64,000 nt of DNA from the NCBI RefSeq assembly GCF_045788535.1, contig NZ_CP074074.1, positions 3,534,001 to 3,598,000 of the forward strand, in the 5' to 3' direction. A program made the translations under genes and the position numbers. The DNA is from Allotamlana fucoidanivorans (lineage in GTDB: Bacteria; Bacteroidota; Bacteroidia; Flavobacteriales; Flavobacteriaceae). The notes beneath the pieces were generated by a model, which was given only the letters and a program-made list of their open reading frames with translations, was not told the DNA's origin and made no database searches. Positions 25,939 to 35,062 of this stretch are shown here, piece by piece (the stretch's first letter is position 1; every line of letters starts with the position of its first letter).

Positions 25939-26757
25939 ATGAAGAACCATATTTATACATTTATCCTGTTTCAACTTCTTACCTTTCAATCTTTTTCGCA
26001 AGAGATTGAAATGAACGGAATAATTGCTGATTCTGAAACTGAAAACCCAGTTGAATTTGTAAATATTGGTGTTTTAAATAAAAATAAAGGAACAATTTCA
26101 AATCTAAATGGAAAATTTAAACTGAGCGTTTCAAAGAAGTTTTTAAATGACAGTTTAACCATTAGTCATATAAATTATTATCCTGTTAAAATCCCAATCA
26201 AAAATTTTAATAATAAAACTATATTTTTAGAACCCAAAATAAATGAACTTTCCGAAGTTATAGTTTCTAATAAAAAGAAAAGGAATAGGAAAATAGGAGT
26301 TAAAAGTTATAACCCTTTATTATGGCTTGGTGCAATTTCGGAGGATATGGACATTATTGAGAATGCTCAAAGAATTAATATTCCAGATAAAACTGTTAGA
26401 GTAAAATATGTTAATATCTATTTAAGGGCAGGTTTTAAAGCTGACAGCAGTTTTGTTAGAATAAACTTCTACAAAAATGTGGACAACAAGCCTGATGAAA
26501 AAATTATTTTTGAAAATATAGTTCAGAAAAAAAAGATTGAACCTGGTTGGTTACAAATTGACCTGACAAAACAATATATTTATTTGGAAGAAGATTTTTT
26601 TGTTGGTGTGGAATTCATACCAAATTTTAAAAATAAACTTGAAGTATATATTGGGGCAATATTGACAAAAGGAAAAGGATATTCAAGAAGAAACAGCCTA
26701 GGGAAATGGAATAAACTTCAAGGAGCATCAACAATAAATGTAGAAATCGAATATTAA
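25939..26757 (+). CDS. cassette 3: secreted carboxypeptidase-regulatory-like protein (272 aa)
   Basis: Signal peptide MKNHIYTFILFQLLTFQSFSQ, then a CarboxypepD_reg-like beta-sandwich (NGIIADSETENPVEFVNIGV, GTISNLNGKFKLSV) as found at the start of many Bacteroidota outer-membrane proteins. The C-terminal 150 residues are beta-rich and unassigned. Function unknown; envelope or periplasm. Confidence 0.75.
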   Translation: MKNHIYTFILFQLLTFQSFSQEIEMNGIIADSETENPVEFVNIGVLNKNKGTISNLNGKFKLSVSKKFLNDSLTISHINYYPVKIPIKNFNNKTIFLEPKINELSEVIVSNKKKRNRKIGVKSYNPLLWLGAISEDMDIIENAQRINIPDKTVRVKYVNIYLRAGFKADSSFVRINFYKNVDNKPDEKIIFENIVQKKKIEPGWLQIDLTKQYIYLEEDFFVGVEFIPNFKNKLEVYIGAILTKGKGYSRRNSLGKWNKLQGASTINVEIEY

Positions 26758-26773
26758 ACGAGCAAAAGTCTAC

Positions 26774-26970
26774 GCATAACAATGTATAAAAAAAATAGGG
26801 CAGAAAAGTGCTTAAACAAAGTCTTGGGCGTATTTGTGAAGTCGCCAAATCTTTTGATTTGGCTTTTTAAAAAATAAGATAAAAACAAAATGCAAAAGTT
26901 TTGGCTTGTGGATAATCTGAATGGACACCGTTTACAACCAGCCCTACTTTTCTTATACTAACCGTTGTGC
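26774..26970 (+). repeat. attC-like site 3 (longest, 197 bp)
   Basis: GCATAAC to GTTGTGC. The outer arms are nearly perfect over 18 bp: GTATAAAAAAAATAGGGC pairs with the block ending CTTATAC at about 26957. The centre is extended by about 65 bp relative to the other sites. Confidence 0.82.
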
Positions 26971-26976
26971 TTAATT

Positions 26977-27417
26977 ATGACAAACCAAGAAATCATTTCT
27001 GAAATCACATCGAGAGACACACATAAAGTTTGGAACTCATCTTGTAAAATAATTGAAATTGGACAGGACACTGAACGGATTATAGAACTAATTCCTTATT
27101 TGGACTTGATTAAGAACAAAACAAAAGGTTTAAAAATGGGAGGCGGATTAGCACCTAATCAACGATTTGTTGATTTTGCCATCAGAATACTCGAACATTA
27201 TAAATCTAGTCAAGAGTGTTCTTGTAATCTATATTTAGAACATAGCATTAATCCCGAAAGAGAAGAAAAAAATGGATTTATAACAATATTAGAAAAAAAG
27301 CAAGGAGATTGGGAAATGGATTATCTTATCGCATGCTCAAAATGCGGAACGGAATACAAAGTTAATAGAAATGATGGCGGACATTTTCCTTATTTTGACT
27401 GGAAAAAAAATAACTAA
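26977..27417 (+). CDS. cassette 4: hypothetical protein with Cys pairs (146 aa)
   Basis: Soluble 146-residue protein; CSCN near residue 86 and CSKC near residue 124 could bind a metal. No family recognised. ATG 26977 is 13 bases after the cassette boundary; a TTG 12 bases earlier is in frame but lies in the boundary itself. The TAA stop (27415-27417) is part of the closing boundary TAAGCACAAC. Confidence 0.68.
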   Translation: MTNQEIISEITSRDTHKVWNSSCKIIEIGQDTERIIELIPYLDLIKNKTKGLKMGGGLAPNQRFVDFAIRILEHYKSSQECSCNLYLEHSINPEREEKNGFITILEKKQGDWEMDYLIACSKCGTEYKVNRNDGGHFPYFDWKKNN

Positions 27418-27549
27418 GCACAACACCGGCTATAGTTCATTGCTTCTGACTTTCCTATCGGAAAGTCCTCGCAAATTTGCTATCTTCGGTTTACGGCGGA
27501 AAATCCTCGCGGATTTTCACGCAACGAAACCATAGCCAAACCGTTACCA
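27418..27549 (+). repeat. attC-like site 4
   Basis: GCACAAC to GTTACCA, 132 bp. Arms GGCTATAGTTCATTGC and GCAACGAAACCATAGCC; two apical hairpins (CTTTCC/GGAAAG and AAAATCC/GGATTTT). Confidence 0.85.
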
Positions 27550-28143
27550 AATATAGTGCAAGAGCGATATTCGGTGCTTGTTTAAAATATTGGTTTTTTG
27601 CCTAAAAATCAGTTCTAATTTTCAAAGTTTTGGCTCAAGTCCTTTTTTGAGAACTAAACGCCAATGTGTTGTTTTCTCTTTTGCTGTTTTTCGGTTTTTT
27701 TAAAATCTTTCAGGTGCTTTAAAAGGTCATTTCTAAGTCATCGATAATTTAGTTTATCTCAATCTAATCGGATTTTTAAGCAGTTTTATTTTTGCCCTTT
27801 TTCTGGCTGGCGTTCTGATTCGTTCTGATTTCAAAAAAGGTGTTCGTGCTCAATTTTGTGTTGCAACCTAAATGCCAAAAAAGTCGGTTTCTCTCAGCAA
27901 AGTTCATGCTGATTTTTGGTTTTTTTGCCAAATTTTGGTTGGCATTCTGCCTCGGTTGCATAAGGTGTATTTGCTTAATTCTGTGCTTTAACCGCTGTTC
28001 TGTGTTGCACAACATTAGGTAACAATGCACATACTTCATTGCTTGTTTTTGTTTGCTTACGAAAAGTTTTACAAAACTGCCAAATATCTGGCTTTATTTG
28101 CTATTTTTACGTAAGAAAACGCAACGAAAGCATGTACCAAACC
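27543..28143 (+). other. cassette 5: recurrent non-coding cassette, copy 1 (601 bp)
   Basis: Opens with GTTACCAAAT and closes with ATTAGGTAAC at 28014-28023 (9/10 complementary). No credible gene: the only long frames (87 codons minus, 60 plus) cross the attC region or overlap each other. Nearly identical copies lie at 30016, 31081, 38399, 48499 (IS-split) and 50403. Confidence 0.8.
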
Positions 28144-28150
28144 GTTGCCA
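28017..28150 (+). repeat. attC-like site 5
   Basis: AGGTAAC to GTTGCCA, 134 bp. Arms TGCACATACTTCATTGC and GCAACGAAAGCATGTAC; inner GCTTACG/CGTAAG pairing and GCCAAATATCTGGC hairpin. Confidence 0.85.
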
Positions 28151-28155
28151 TTAAT

Positions 28156-28758
28156 ATGAAAAAAGTCATAGTCTACTTACTAATTTTAGTCCCTTTAAAT
28201 AGTTTCTCTCAAAATTGGCAAATCCCTGAAATCAAATGGGAAGAGAAAACTGAAACGGAAAATAATTACGTTGACTTACTAAAAATAAAAGATAGAAATT
28301 CATTAATTGTTAAAATTGGATATTCATCTTATTGGATAAAAGGGCAGAATTCGGAATTTATCGTTTACCAAAATGACGGAAAAGTGAAACGATTTGTTGT
28401 TTATCAACCAAATTCAGCTGAATTAAAAACTAAAATCAAGCGCAAAGGAATTAAGAAAAAGGATTACCAATATTATTGGAATCATTTGAACAAAATCATT
28501 CAAGAAAATGATTATATAATAGATAAATCAAAATTAAATATTGACGAAAAAAAGGGAGAAGAAGAAGGAACTGTCGTTACAAAAATAATTTCTGATGGAG
28601 TTGACTATAGTTTTTGGATTTGTCAAGGAAAGAATTACATAGCTTATGGGAGTTATTCGCCGAAATCATTTATTGAAGATAAATTTCCAGGTTGGGAAGA
28701 AAGACAAAAACTTGTCGATTTAATTAACGGATTTGAAAATTTAACCGAAAAATACTAA
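28156..28758 (+). CDS. cassette 6: secreted hypothetical protein (200 aa)
   Basis: Signal peptide MKKVIVYLLILVPLNSFSQ. No recognised domain; Trp- and Lys-rich. The start is set at 28156, only 12 bases after the boundary GTT; upstream in-frame codons belong to the previous attC. The stop TAA is the first three bases of the closing boundary TAATGGCAAC. Confidence 0.72.
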   Translation: MKKVIVYLLILVPLNSFSQNWQIPEIKWEEKTETENNYVDLLKIKDRNSLIVKIGYSSYWIKGQNSEFIVYQNDGKVKRFVVYQPNSAELKTKIKRKGIKKKDYQYYWNHLNKIIQENDYIIDKSKLNIDEKKGEEEGTVVTKIISDGVDYSFWICQGKNYIAYGSYSPKSFIEDKFPGWEERQKLVDLINGFENLTEKY

Positions 28759-28891
28759 TGGCAACAACGGCTATAATTCAGCGTGGCGGTTTTTTTCCAT
28801 CGGAAAAAAACGTACTTTTATGAAAGCTGATTCCGTCGCTGAAAATTCCACTGAATTTTCCACGCCGAAATCATAGCCCGAACCGTTGTAA
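28759..28891 (+). repeat. attC-like site 6
   Basis: TGGCAAC to GTTGTAA, 133 bp. Arms GGCTATAATTCAGCGTGG and CCACGCCGAAATCATAGCC; apical TTCCATCGGAAAA-type hairpins. Same subtype as site 30. Confidence 0.85.
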
Positions 28892-28984
28892 TGCATTTGA
28901 CTAACTCAAAAGTCCATTTCACTAATTGTGACTTTTTTACATCTAGGTAAAGAATAACTTTGAAAAAGAATTTAAAAAATTATT

Positions 28985-29881
28985 TTGAAATATTCCCTAT
29001 TCATATTGCTATTTTCCTTTTTCTCTGTCGTGTTCGGACAAACAACTGAATATTCGGGAGTTGTAAAAATCAAAGGAGATAAACATCCTTTACCTGGTGT
29101 ATCTGTGATGATAAAGGGAACAAAAATTGGAACACAAACTGACTTTGACGGATATTTTAAAATTAATGTTCCTGATTCTCTTAACACTCTTTCATTCTTA
29201 TATGTAGGTATAAAGCCATTGGATTATAAACTAAATGAAAAGAAATTTCTTGAAATTTTTCTCAAAGAAGACTGTACAGTTTGTTTTTTAGACCATCAAC
29301 AAATTGCAATATATGCTCAAAGTGGAGTAATTGGAAACCCCTTAGGAGGCCAATTGGACTTTTCTTTTCCAGCATTCTTTCGGGATTTAACATTAAAAAC
29401 TGGATTTGGCTACCAAACAAACTTTAATGAAAATAGATTTTTGAGTGCCTTTATCAATCTAGAGCACTTATTTGTGGACTGCGGATTTAGCATTGATATT
29501 AATTCTTCGGTTAGAAATTTCAATTATGACAATAACATTGATTCCAATGTTTTGAGTCTAGAAAGTAGTATAAATCTACGAGGCATTCAAATAATAACAG
29601 GATTTAGCAACGTGGATTTTTTTGAATTAGATAAAAATAAAGTTATTAAATCAAACGGTGTTCTTGTTGGAATTGGGACTTGGATTGGACCTCCGTTTTA
29701 TGCATCAGTCAAAGCAAAAACAAGTATTTTTAAGAACTTAAGCGAATACCAAGTAGAAATTAAACGGACTTATAAACAACTTTCAAGTTTCATCCGTTAT
29801 AACAAAATTGGAGGTTTTAACGAGTTAAGTTTGGGAATCGGATATGAATTCACCTACTATTTAAAAAAGAGAGAAAAATAA
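28985..29881 (+). CDS. cassette 7: outer-membrane-type protein with CarboxypepD_reg-like domain (298 aa)
   Basis: TTG start. Signal peptide ending SVVFGQ, then a carboxypeptidase-regulatory-like domain (GDKHPLPGVSVMIKGTKIGT, TDFDGYFKI) and about 180 residues of alternating beta-strands ending in a Tyr-rich C-terminus. This looks like a small outer-membrane barrel. Boundaries GTTGTAATGC/GCATTACAAC match 10/10. About 95 bases of leader precede the start. Confidence 0.72.
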   Translation: MKYSLFILLFSFFSVVFGQTTEYSGVVKIKGDKHPLPGVSVMIKGTKIGTQTDFDGYFKINVPDSLNTLSFLYVGIKPLDYKLNEKKFLEIFLKEDCTVCFLDHQQIAIYAQSGVIGNPLGGQLDFSFPAFFRDLTLKTGFGYQTNFNENRFLSAFINLEHLFVDCGFSIDINSSVRNFNYDNNIDSNVLSLESSINLRGIQIITGFSNVDFFELDKNKVIKSNGVLVGIGTWIGPPFYASVKAKTSIFKNLSEYQVEIKRTYKQLSSFIRYNKIGGFNELSLGIGYEFTYYLKKREK

Positions 29882-29888
29882 AAACGCA

Positions 29889-30022
29889 TTACAACAAAGT
29901 ATAAAAATAATGCTTAAGTTTAATACTAAATCTAAAGGTTAGTGTGTATTTGGTCACTCTGATTTTCCTGCGGAAAATCCTCGGACACAAAACCGCACTA
30001 TTCTTATACGTAACCGTTACCA
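29889..30022 (+). repeat. attC-like site 7
   Basis: TTACAAC to GTTACCA, 134 bp. Arms GTATAAAAATAATGC and GCACTATTCTTATAC; apical GATTTTCC-TGC-GGAAAATC. Same subtype as site 18. Confidence 0.87.
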
Positions 30023-30616
30023 AATATAGTGCAAGAGCGATATTCGGTGCTTGTTTAAAATATTGGTTTTTTGCCTAAAAATCAGTTCTAATTTTCAAAG
30101 TTTTGGCTCAAGTCCTTTTTTGAGAACTAAACGCCAATGTGTTGTTTTCTCTTTTGCTGTTTTTCGGTTTTTTTAAAATCTTTCAGGTGCTTTAAAAGGT
30201 CATTTCTAAGTCATCGATAATTTAGTTTATCTCAATCTAATCGGATTTTTAAGCAGTTTTCTTTTTGCCCTTTTTCTGGCTGGCGTTCTGATTCGTTCTG
30301 ATTTCAAAAAAGGTGTTCGTACTCAATTTTGTGTTGCAACCTAAATGCCAAAAAAGTCGGTTTCTCTCAGCAAAGTTCATGCTGATTTTTGGTTTTTTTG
30401 CCAAATTTTGGTTGGCATTCTGCCTCGGTTGCATAAGGTGTATTTGCTTAATTCTGTGCTTTAACCGCTGTTCTGTGTTGCACAACATTAGGTAACAATG
30501 CACATACTTCATTGCTTGTTTTTGTTTGCTTACGAAAAGTTTTACAAAACTGCCAAATATCTGGCTTTATTTGCTATTTTTACGTAAGAAAACGCAACGA
30601 AAGCATGTACCAAACC
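30016..30616 (+). other. cassette 8: recurrent non-coding cassette, copy 2 (601 bp)
   Basis: Almost identical to 27543-28143, with a C replacing A in the TTTTATTTTTG stretch (30260 region) and an A replacing G near 30321. No credible gene. Confidence 0.8.
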
Positions 30617-30623
30617 GTTGGTT
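30490..30623 (+). repeat. attC-like site 8
   Basis: AGGTAAC to GTTGGTT, 134 bp; same structure as site 5. Confidence 0.85.
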
Positions 30624-31080
30624 ACAATAACTCCGAACAAACTTCACGTTGGATTTTAAAATTAATTCTGACCTTTATTATTAACTCAAATCTTATCTGA
30701 CTTTACTTAATCGGAACGCTGATTTTGAGATTCAAATTTTGGATAGAACAAATAATACGCTTTCTAACAAAACTCAAATTTTTAAATTCTCACTCAAACG
30801 TATTTCGGACTTTACTCTTGCGTAAAAAATATATGCTCACTCTTGTGTTTTACGGACTTCACTCAGACGCAAACAACACGGATTAAAAAGCTTACTCAAA
30901 ACCAAAAACTCGGACATTTTTCAACTCGTGCTCACTCAAATGTGTCGTTACGGTAACCAACAATGGCTAAAATTAATTGCTTCGGAATTTTCTGCCGAAA
31001 ATTCCTCTTTCTTTGCTATATTTGGTTCATGGCGGAAAGAATCCTGCGGATTTTTCCGCAACATAATCTTAGCCAAGGCC
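30617..31080 (+). other. cassette 9: second non-coding cassette type, copy 1 (464 bp)
   Basis: Opens GTTGGTTACA and closes GGTAACCAAC (9/10). No credible gene; a 71-codon plus frame starts inside it but runs through the attC into the next cassette. An essentially identical cassette lies at 45398-45861. Confidence 0.78.
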
Positions 31081-31087
31081 GTTACCA
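30955..31087 (+). repeat. attC-like site 9
   Basis: AACCAAC to GTTACCA, 133 bp. Outer arms GGCTAA and TTAGCC, apical GAATTTTCTGCCGAAAATTCC hairpin. It contains TATATTTG at about 31017, a -7-like box without a -33 partner. Confidence 0.82.
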
Positions 31088-31681
31088 AATATAGTGCAAG
31101 AGCGATATTCGGTGCTTGTTTAAAATATTGGTTTTTTGCCTAAAAATCAGTTCTAATTTTCAAAGTTTTGGCTCAAGTCCTTTTTTGAGAACTAAACGCC
31201 AATGTGTTGTTTTCTCTTTTGCTCTTTTTCGGTTTTTTTAAAATCTTTCAGGTGCTTTAAAAGGTCATTTCTAAGGCATCGATAATTTAGTTTATCTTAA
31301 TCTAATCGGATTTTTAAGCAGTTTTATTTTTGCCCTTTTTCTGGCTGGCGTTCTGATTCGTTCTGATTTCAAAAAAGGTGTTCGTGCTCAATTTTGTGTT
31401 GCAACCTAAATGCCAAAAAAGTCGGTTTCTCTCAGCAAAGTTCATGCTGATTTTTGGTTTTTTTGCCAAATTTTGGTTGGCATTCTGCCTCGGTTGCATA
31501 AGGTGTATTTGCTAAATTCTGTGCTTTAACCGCTGTTCTGTGTTGCACAACATTAGGTAACAATGCACATACTTCATTGCTTGTTTTTGTTTGCTTACGA
31601 AAAGTTTTACAAAACTGCCAAATATCTGGCTTTATTTGCTATTTTTACGTAAGAAAACGCAACGAAAGCATGTACCAAACC
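31081..31681 (+). other. cassette 10: recurrent non-coding cassette, copy 3 (601 bp)
   Basis: Carries GCTCTTTTTCGG and AAGGCATCG variants shared only with the IS-split copy at 48499. One substitution (CTAAATTCTG for CTTAATTCTG near 31512) puts a stop in the 87-codon minus-strand frame, evidence that the frame is not a protein. Confidence 0.8.
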
Positions 31682-31688
31682 GTTGGCA
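31555..31688 (+). repeat. attC-like site 10
   Basis: AGGTAAC to GTTGGCA, 134 bp; same structure as site 5. Confidence 0.85.
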
Positions 31689-31699
31689 TTAATACGAAA

Positions 31700-32131
31700 A
31701 TGAACATAAAAGTAACCGACATAATCAACAAGAAAACTTATGATAAAGTTGTCGAATTACTTGTAGAATATAATTTGAGTAAAACACAAGAACTCAAAAA
31801 TGAAATTAACAAGCCGATTGAAATAATTGCTCGGGATAACAACGGTGAAATAATAGGTGGTCTTTATGGACGTTCTATTTGGGGAACATTGGAGATAAAA
31901 ACTTTTGTTATAAAACCGGAAAACCGTAATAACGGAATCGGAAGAAAATTAATTTTAGAAGCGGAAAAAGAAGCCAAAACCCGAAATTGTCGTTATATGA
32001 GTTTGGATACTTTTTCATTCCAAGCACCTGAGTTTTATGAAAAACTAGGCTTTATAAAAATTGGAACTGAGACTGATTTCCCAAAAGGTTTTGAAAAGTA
32101 TTACTATCGGAAAGAAATACAAAAAACATAA
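31700..32131 (+). CDS. cassette 11: GNAT-family N-acetyltransferase (143 aa)
   Basis: Acetyl-CoA-dependent transferase. IEIIARDNNGEIIGGLYG and the acetyl-CoA loop ENRNNGIGRKLILEAEKEAKTR (Q/RxxGxG/A-type), then APEFYEKLGFIKIGT at the C-terminus, are canonical GNAT motifs. The substrate is unknown. The start at 31700 is 18 bases after the boundary; the stop TAA is embedded in TAATGCCAAC. One of few cassette genes with a clear enzyme family. Confidence 0.88.
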   Translation: MNIKVTDIINKKTYDKVVELLVEYNLSKTQELKNEINKPIEIIARDNNGEIIGGLYGRSIWGTLEIKTFVIKPENRNNGIGRKLILEAEKEAKTRNCRYMSLDTFSFQAPEFYEKLGFIKIGTETDFPKGFEKYYYRKEIQKT

Positions 32132-32266
32132 TGCCAACAATGGCTATAATTCATTGTGGGCTTTGTTCTAAAATTCAAACTTTGTACTTTTAATCCGGCA
32201 TGATTTCACAAGCGGAAAAGTCTGTCGACGTTTTCCACAACGAAATCATAGCCTAAACCGTTGCAG
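32132..32266 (+). repeat. attC-like site 11
   Basis: TGCCAAC to GTTGCAG, 135 bp. Arms GGCTATAATTCATTGTGG and CCACAACGAAATCATAGCC. Confidence 0.85.
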
Positions 32267-32272
32267 GTAATT

Positions 32273-33001
32273 ATGAAAAACCACATCCTGACATTAATAT
32301 TTTTGAAAGTATCTTTCGCTAGTCTTGCCCAAAAGCAAACGCCTGAGTTAGATAATTGGATAAAAACAAATAATATAGAATTTAATAATCCAAATGCACC
32401 AAACGGATTTGAACACTTTTTGAATTGTGACAAAATTCACGCTTATCGAAAGACTATTGGAGATACTATAATTATATATTCTAGAGGTAGTTCAATAGCA
32501 GAAAATATTGAGCAATTAAAGAAAAGTATTAAAAAACGTGAATTTAATGTATATCGCTATCCTGCTTACAAACAAAGCAATGGAACAATTGTAATGCAAA
32601 ATTTAAGAAAATGGACTTTTTTAAGGCGTAATGATTCTCTTTATCTATTAGATACAAATAATGACAAAAAAATAAAATCACACACTCAAATTTCAATGGA
32701 TTTTATGACGAAAAAAATCAACAAAGAGGAATTTCTAAAAAAAGTAGCGGAAAATGATAAAAAGGATTTTGGATTTCAACCAAAATTTAAATTAATATAT
32801 TGGAATGGAATTTTTGACCAAACCAATCAACATACTTTTAATAAAAAAGAAAATTTCAGACAAGAAAAAGTACAGTTGATAAAACAATGGGTTAAAAATG
32901 ACCAAATCTTTTATAAAATAAAACTAGAAACTAATACAGCGGGTGATTACACTTTTTCAGAGGATTTTTCATTTATAAACACAGAAATTTGCGAAAAATA
33001 A
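32273..33001 (+). CDS. cassette 12: secreted hypothetical protein (242 aa)
   Basis: Signal peptide MKNHILTLIFLKVSFASLAQ. Lys-rich mature part, no recognised domain. ATG 32273 chosen; an ATG/TTG-containing frame begins 4 codons earlier but overlaps the boundary GTT. The closing boundary TACCTGCAAC starts 2 bases after the stop. Confidence 0.7.
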   Translation: MKNHILTLIFLKVSFASLAQKQTPELDNWIKTNNIEFNNPNAPNGFEHFLNCDKIHAYRKTIGDTIIIYSRGSSIAENIEQLKKSIKKREFNVYRYPAYKQSNGTIVMQNLRKWTFLRRNDSLYLLDTNNDKKIKSHTQISMDFMTKKINKEEFLKKVAENDKKDFGFQPKFKLIYWNGIFDQTNQHTFNKKENFRQEKVQLIKQWVKNDQIFYKIKLETNTAGDYTFSEDFSFINTEICEK

Positions 33002-33005
33002 CTAC

Positions 33006-33138
33006 CTGCAACACCGTATATAAAAAATTGCTAGTATTAGCTAAACCAAAGTTAGTTGCTCGTTTGCTAGCTTCTGATTTTCCTGCGGAAAATCCTCGCA
33101 CACAAACACGCAACTTTCCATATACATAATCGTTGGCA
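33006..33138 (+). repeat. attC-like site 12
   Basis: CTGCAAC to GTTGGCA, 133 bp; subtype of site 2 (arms GTATATAA and CCATATAC; apical hairpin GATTTTCC-TGC-GGAAAATC). Confidence 0.87.
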
Positions 33139-33150
33139 ACAAGCTGAGAA

Positions 33151-33447
33151 ATGAAAATAACAACTAAAATATTAACGATAATTCTATTCTTTGGACTATT
33201 AAGTTGTGATTTTAAAAATGAAAATCAAGAATATGCCGAAATGCTAATTGAAAAAGTTGAAACGTTTAAAAAGGAAAATAATAGACTACCAAAAAACGTA
33301 TCCGAATTTGGATTGACTGAATTTATGGATAGTCCAGCCTTTTATCAAATGGAAAATGATTCAACATACATTATTTGGTATGGATTAAGTGTTGGAGAAT
33401 CCAAGATTTATAGGTCTTCAACTAAAAAATGGACAAAAGAGGGATGA
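33151..33447 (+). CDS. cassette 13a: small lipoprotein (98 aa)
   Basis: Signal peptide with lipobox GLLSC at residue 19. Short acidic/Lys-rich mature part with no known domain. Its TGA overlaps the ATG of the next lipoprotein gene (ATGA), so the two are co-translated. Cassette 13 is one of the few multi-gene cassettes. Confidence 0.7.
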   Translation: MKITTKILTIILFFGLLSCDFKNENQEYAEMLIEKVETFKKENNRLPKNVSEFGLTEFMDSPAFYQMENDSTYIIWYGLSVGESKIYRSSTKKWTKEG

Positions 33448-33797
33448 AGAAATTAATTCTAATATGTTTTTGTTTGTTTGTCGCTTGTGGACCTAAACAA
33501 ATAAAATTCGAACAATCTAAATGGAATAAAAGTTTTGACGGATTTTATGAATTTCGAGAACATATGGTTAACGACTTAATTGAGAATCATTTACAAAAAG
33601 GAATGTCTTATAAAAACGTAATTGATTTATTGGGAGAACCTGGAAATTATATGGACATCGAACCCGATGAAATAGTCTATGAAATAATGGTTGATTATGG
33701 ATGGAATATTGACCCAATGGAAGGAAAAGATTTATATATAAAATTTGGAAAAGACTCAACTCTAATTAATTCAAGATTGGAACATTGGGAACATTAA
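33444..33797 (+). CDS. cassette 13b: small lipoprotein, BamE/SmpA-like (117 aa)
   Basis: MKKLILICFCLFVACG is a signal peptide with a lipobox-like FVACG; I prefer this ATG over the one 15 bases earlier. HLQKGMSYKNVIDLLGEPG resembles the short repeat of BamE/SmpA-type lipoproteins (GMtxxeVxxlLGxP). Envelope location is likely; function unknown. Confidence 0.68.
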   Translation: MKKLILICFCLFVACGPKQIKFEQSKWNKSFDGFYEFREHMVNDLIENHLQKGMSYKNVIDLLGEPGNYMDIEPDEIVYEIMVDYGWNIDPMEGKDLYIKFGKDSTLINSRLEHWEH

Positions 33798-33812
33798 AAA
33801 AATAAAGCCAGT

Positions 33813-33944
33813 TGCCAACACCGTGTATAATTCATTGCTAGTGCAGGCTTACTTACGAAAATCCTCGCGGATTTTCTATTCGGTTTGTATTTGCTAAATT
33901 AGTTGCTGAAACACGCAACGAAATCATACACAAACTCGTTGGGC
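33813..33944 (+). repeat. attC-like site 13
   Basis: TGCCAAC to GTTGGGC, 132 bp. Arms GTGTATAATTCATTGC and GCAACGAAATCATACAC; apical GAAAATCC-TCGC-GGATTTTC. Confidence 0.87.
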
Positions 33945-33968
33945 AACATTTGAGAAACCGTGAATTAA

Positions 33969-34391
33969 ATGAAAAAATGGATATTAATAATAATCGGAAT
34001 TCTTCTAATTGGAATTGTTGGAATCGGAATTAAAATTAACTCGGATTTTGACAAAGTTGCGGAAGCATTTCATTCTGAACATTCTCTAAAAGGAGCTGAT
34101 TTTATTCTTATTTCCGACTCTATTTCACCGAATAAAAAACACAAATATTACGAATATCAATTTGACAATGGCGGATTTGGATATTCAAGAGTTTTTTGGT
34201 CAGTTATAGAAAATAATGAAAACAAATCTGATCTTGAAAAAGGACTAATTCCAGATGGATTTAAAATAATTGGGTGGACAAATGACAATGAACTGATTTT
34301 AGAAAAATGGGAACCTTATTACGAAATAAAGAAAACCGAATTGAAAAACGGAATAGAATTAAACGGAGTGAAAATCACTCTAACAGAATAA
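33969..34391 (+). CDS. cassette 14a: membrane-anchored hypothetical protein (140 aa)
   Basis: One N-terminal hydrophobic segment (WILIIIGILLIGIVGIGI) and a small soluble domain. No recognised family. It shares its cassette with a second gene; the sequence just after its stop (GTTTGGTAATATTTGAGAA at about 34397) resembles a cassette opening, suggesting two cassettes have fused. Confidence 0.68.
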   Translation: MKKWILIIIGILLIGIVGIGIKINSDFDKVAEAFHSEHSLKGADFILISDSISPNKKHKYYEYQFDNGGFGYSRVFWSVIENNENKSDLEKGLIPDGFKIIGWTNDNELILEKWEPYYEIKKTELKNGIELNGVKITLTE

Positions 34392-34414
34392 AAAACGTTT
34401 GGTAATATTTGAGA

Positions 34415-34936
34415 ATGACTGAAATAAAACTTTATAAATCCAAACAAAGAGCAATCCGACTGATATTATTATGCACACCTTTTGTGCTAATCGGAATTTG
34501 GATGCTTGCAGATAAACCATTGATAGGTTGGCTTTCCATTGGTTTTTTTGGGCTTGGTTATCCATTAGGAATTTATAACCTGATTGACAAAAGACCGATG
34601 ATTATAATAAATGAAATTGGAATTTTTGACAGAAGCGCAAATAAAGATTTTATTAATTGGGAATTAATACAAGATGCTTATCCAATAAATATCAATGGAC
34701 AAAAATTCATTTGTTTAATAATTAACGAAAAGTTTAAACCTTCCAGAAAAAAAGGAGTAATTTATAGAAGTACAGTAAAACTAAATGAAGCGATTGGTGC
34801 TCAAGAATTAAATATACATTTAGGACAAATTGAAAAAATTGACGAAATTAAATTGACTGAATTTATTCTTGAAATGTCAAAAGCTGACAAAACAACTAAA
34901 TCCGAATTAATAAAAACGTTGCCCAACACCGTATAA
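34415..34936 (+). CDS. cassette 14b: two-TM protein, STM3941-like (173 aa)
   Basis: Begins MTEIKLYKSKQRAIRLILL, followed by two hydrophobic helices and a soluble domain with GIFDRSANKDFINWELIQDA. This pattern resembles the STM3941-type bacterial membrane proteins of unknown function. ATG 34415 is preferred over an in-frame TTG at 34409. The cassette boundary overlaps its last codons (GTTGCCCAAC at 34918). Confidence 0.65.
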   Translation: MTEIKLYKSKQRAIRLILLCTPFVLIGIWMLADKPLIGWLSIGFFGLGYPLGIYNLIDKRPMIIINEIGIFDRSANKDFINWELIQDAYPININGQKFICLIINEKFKPSRKKGVIYRSTVKLNEAIGAQELNIHLGQIEKIDEIKLTEFILEMSKADKTTKSELIKTLPNTV

Positions 34937-35052
34937 AATTAATTGCTAGTTCTAGCCTACTTACGAAAATCCTCGCGGATTTTCTATTCGGTTTGTATTT
35001 GCTAAATTAGGTGCTTAAACCACGCAACTAATCTTATACAAACACGTTGCCA
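34921..35052 (+). repeat. attC-like site 14
   Basis: GCCCAAC to GTTGCCA, 132 bp. The left 7-mer fits RYYYAAC. Arms GTATAAAATTAATTGC and GCAACTAATCTTATAC; apical GAAAATCC-TCGC-GGATTTTC. Subtype shared with 19, 24 and 27. Confidence 0.88.
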
Positions 35053-35062
35053 GTAATTTAAA

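Noticed and set aside
27840..28022. 60-codon plus-strand frame repeated in the non-coding cassettes
   Set aside because: Cys/Phe-rich nonsense-like composition, antisense to the other frame, ends at the attC; conserved only because the DNA is duplicated.
27776..28039. 87-codon minus-strand frame repeated in the non-coding cassettes
   Set aside because: It overlaps the attC region, has no known domain, is cut by a substitution in the copy at 31081, and its conservation is explained by near-identity of the whole cassette.
31017..31024. TATATTTG in attC 9 (and 22) as a promoter
   Set aside because: No TTG at the expected distance upstream; A+T-rich chance match is likely.
30928..31143. 71-codon frame across cassette 9 (and 45709-45891 in cassette 22)
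   Set aside because: Runs through the attC into the next cassette, so its C-terminus differs by position; not a cassette gene.
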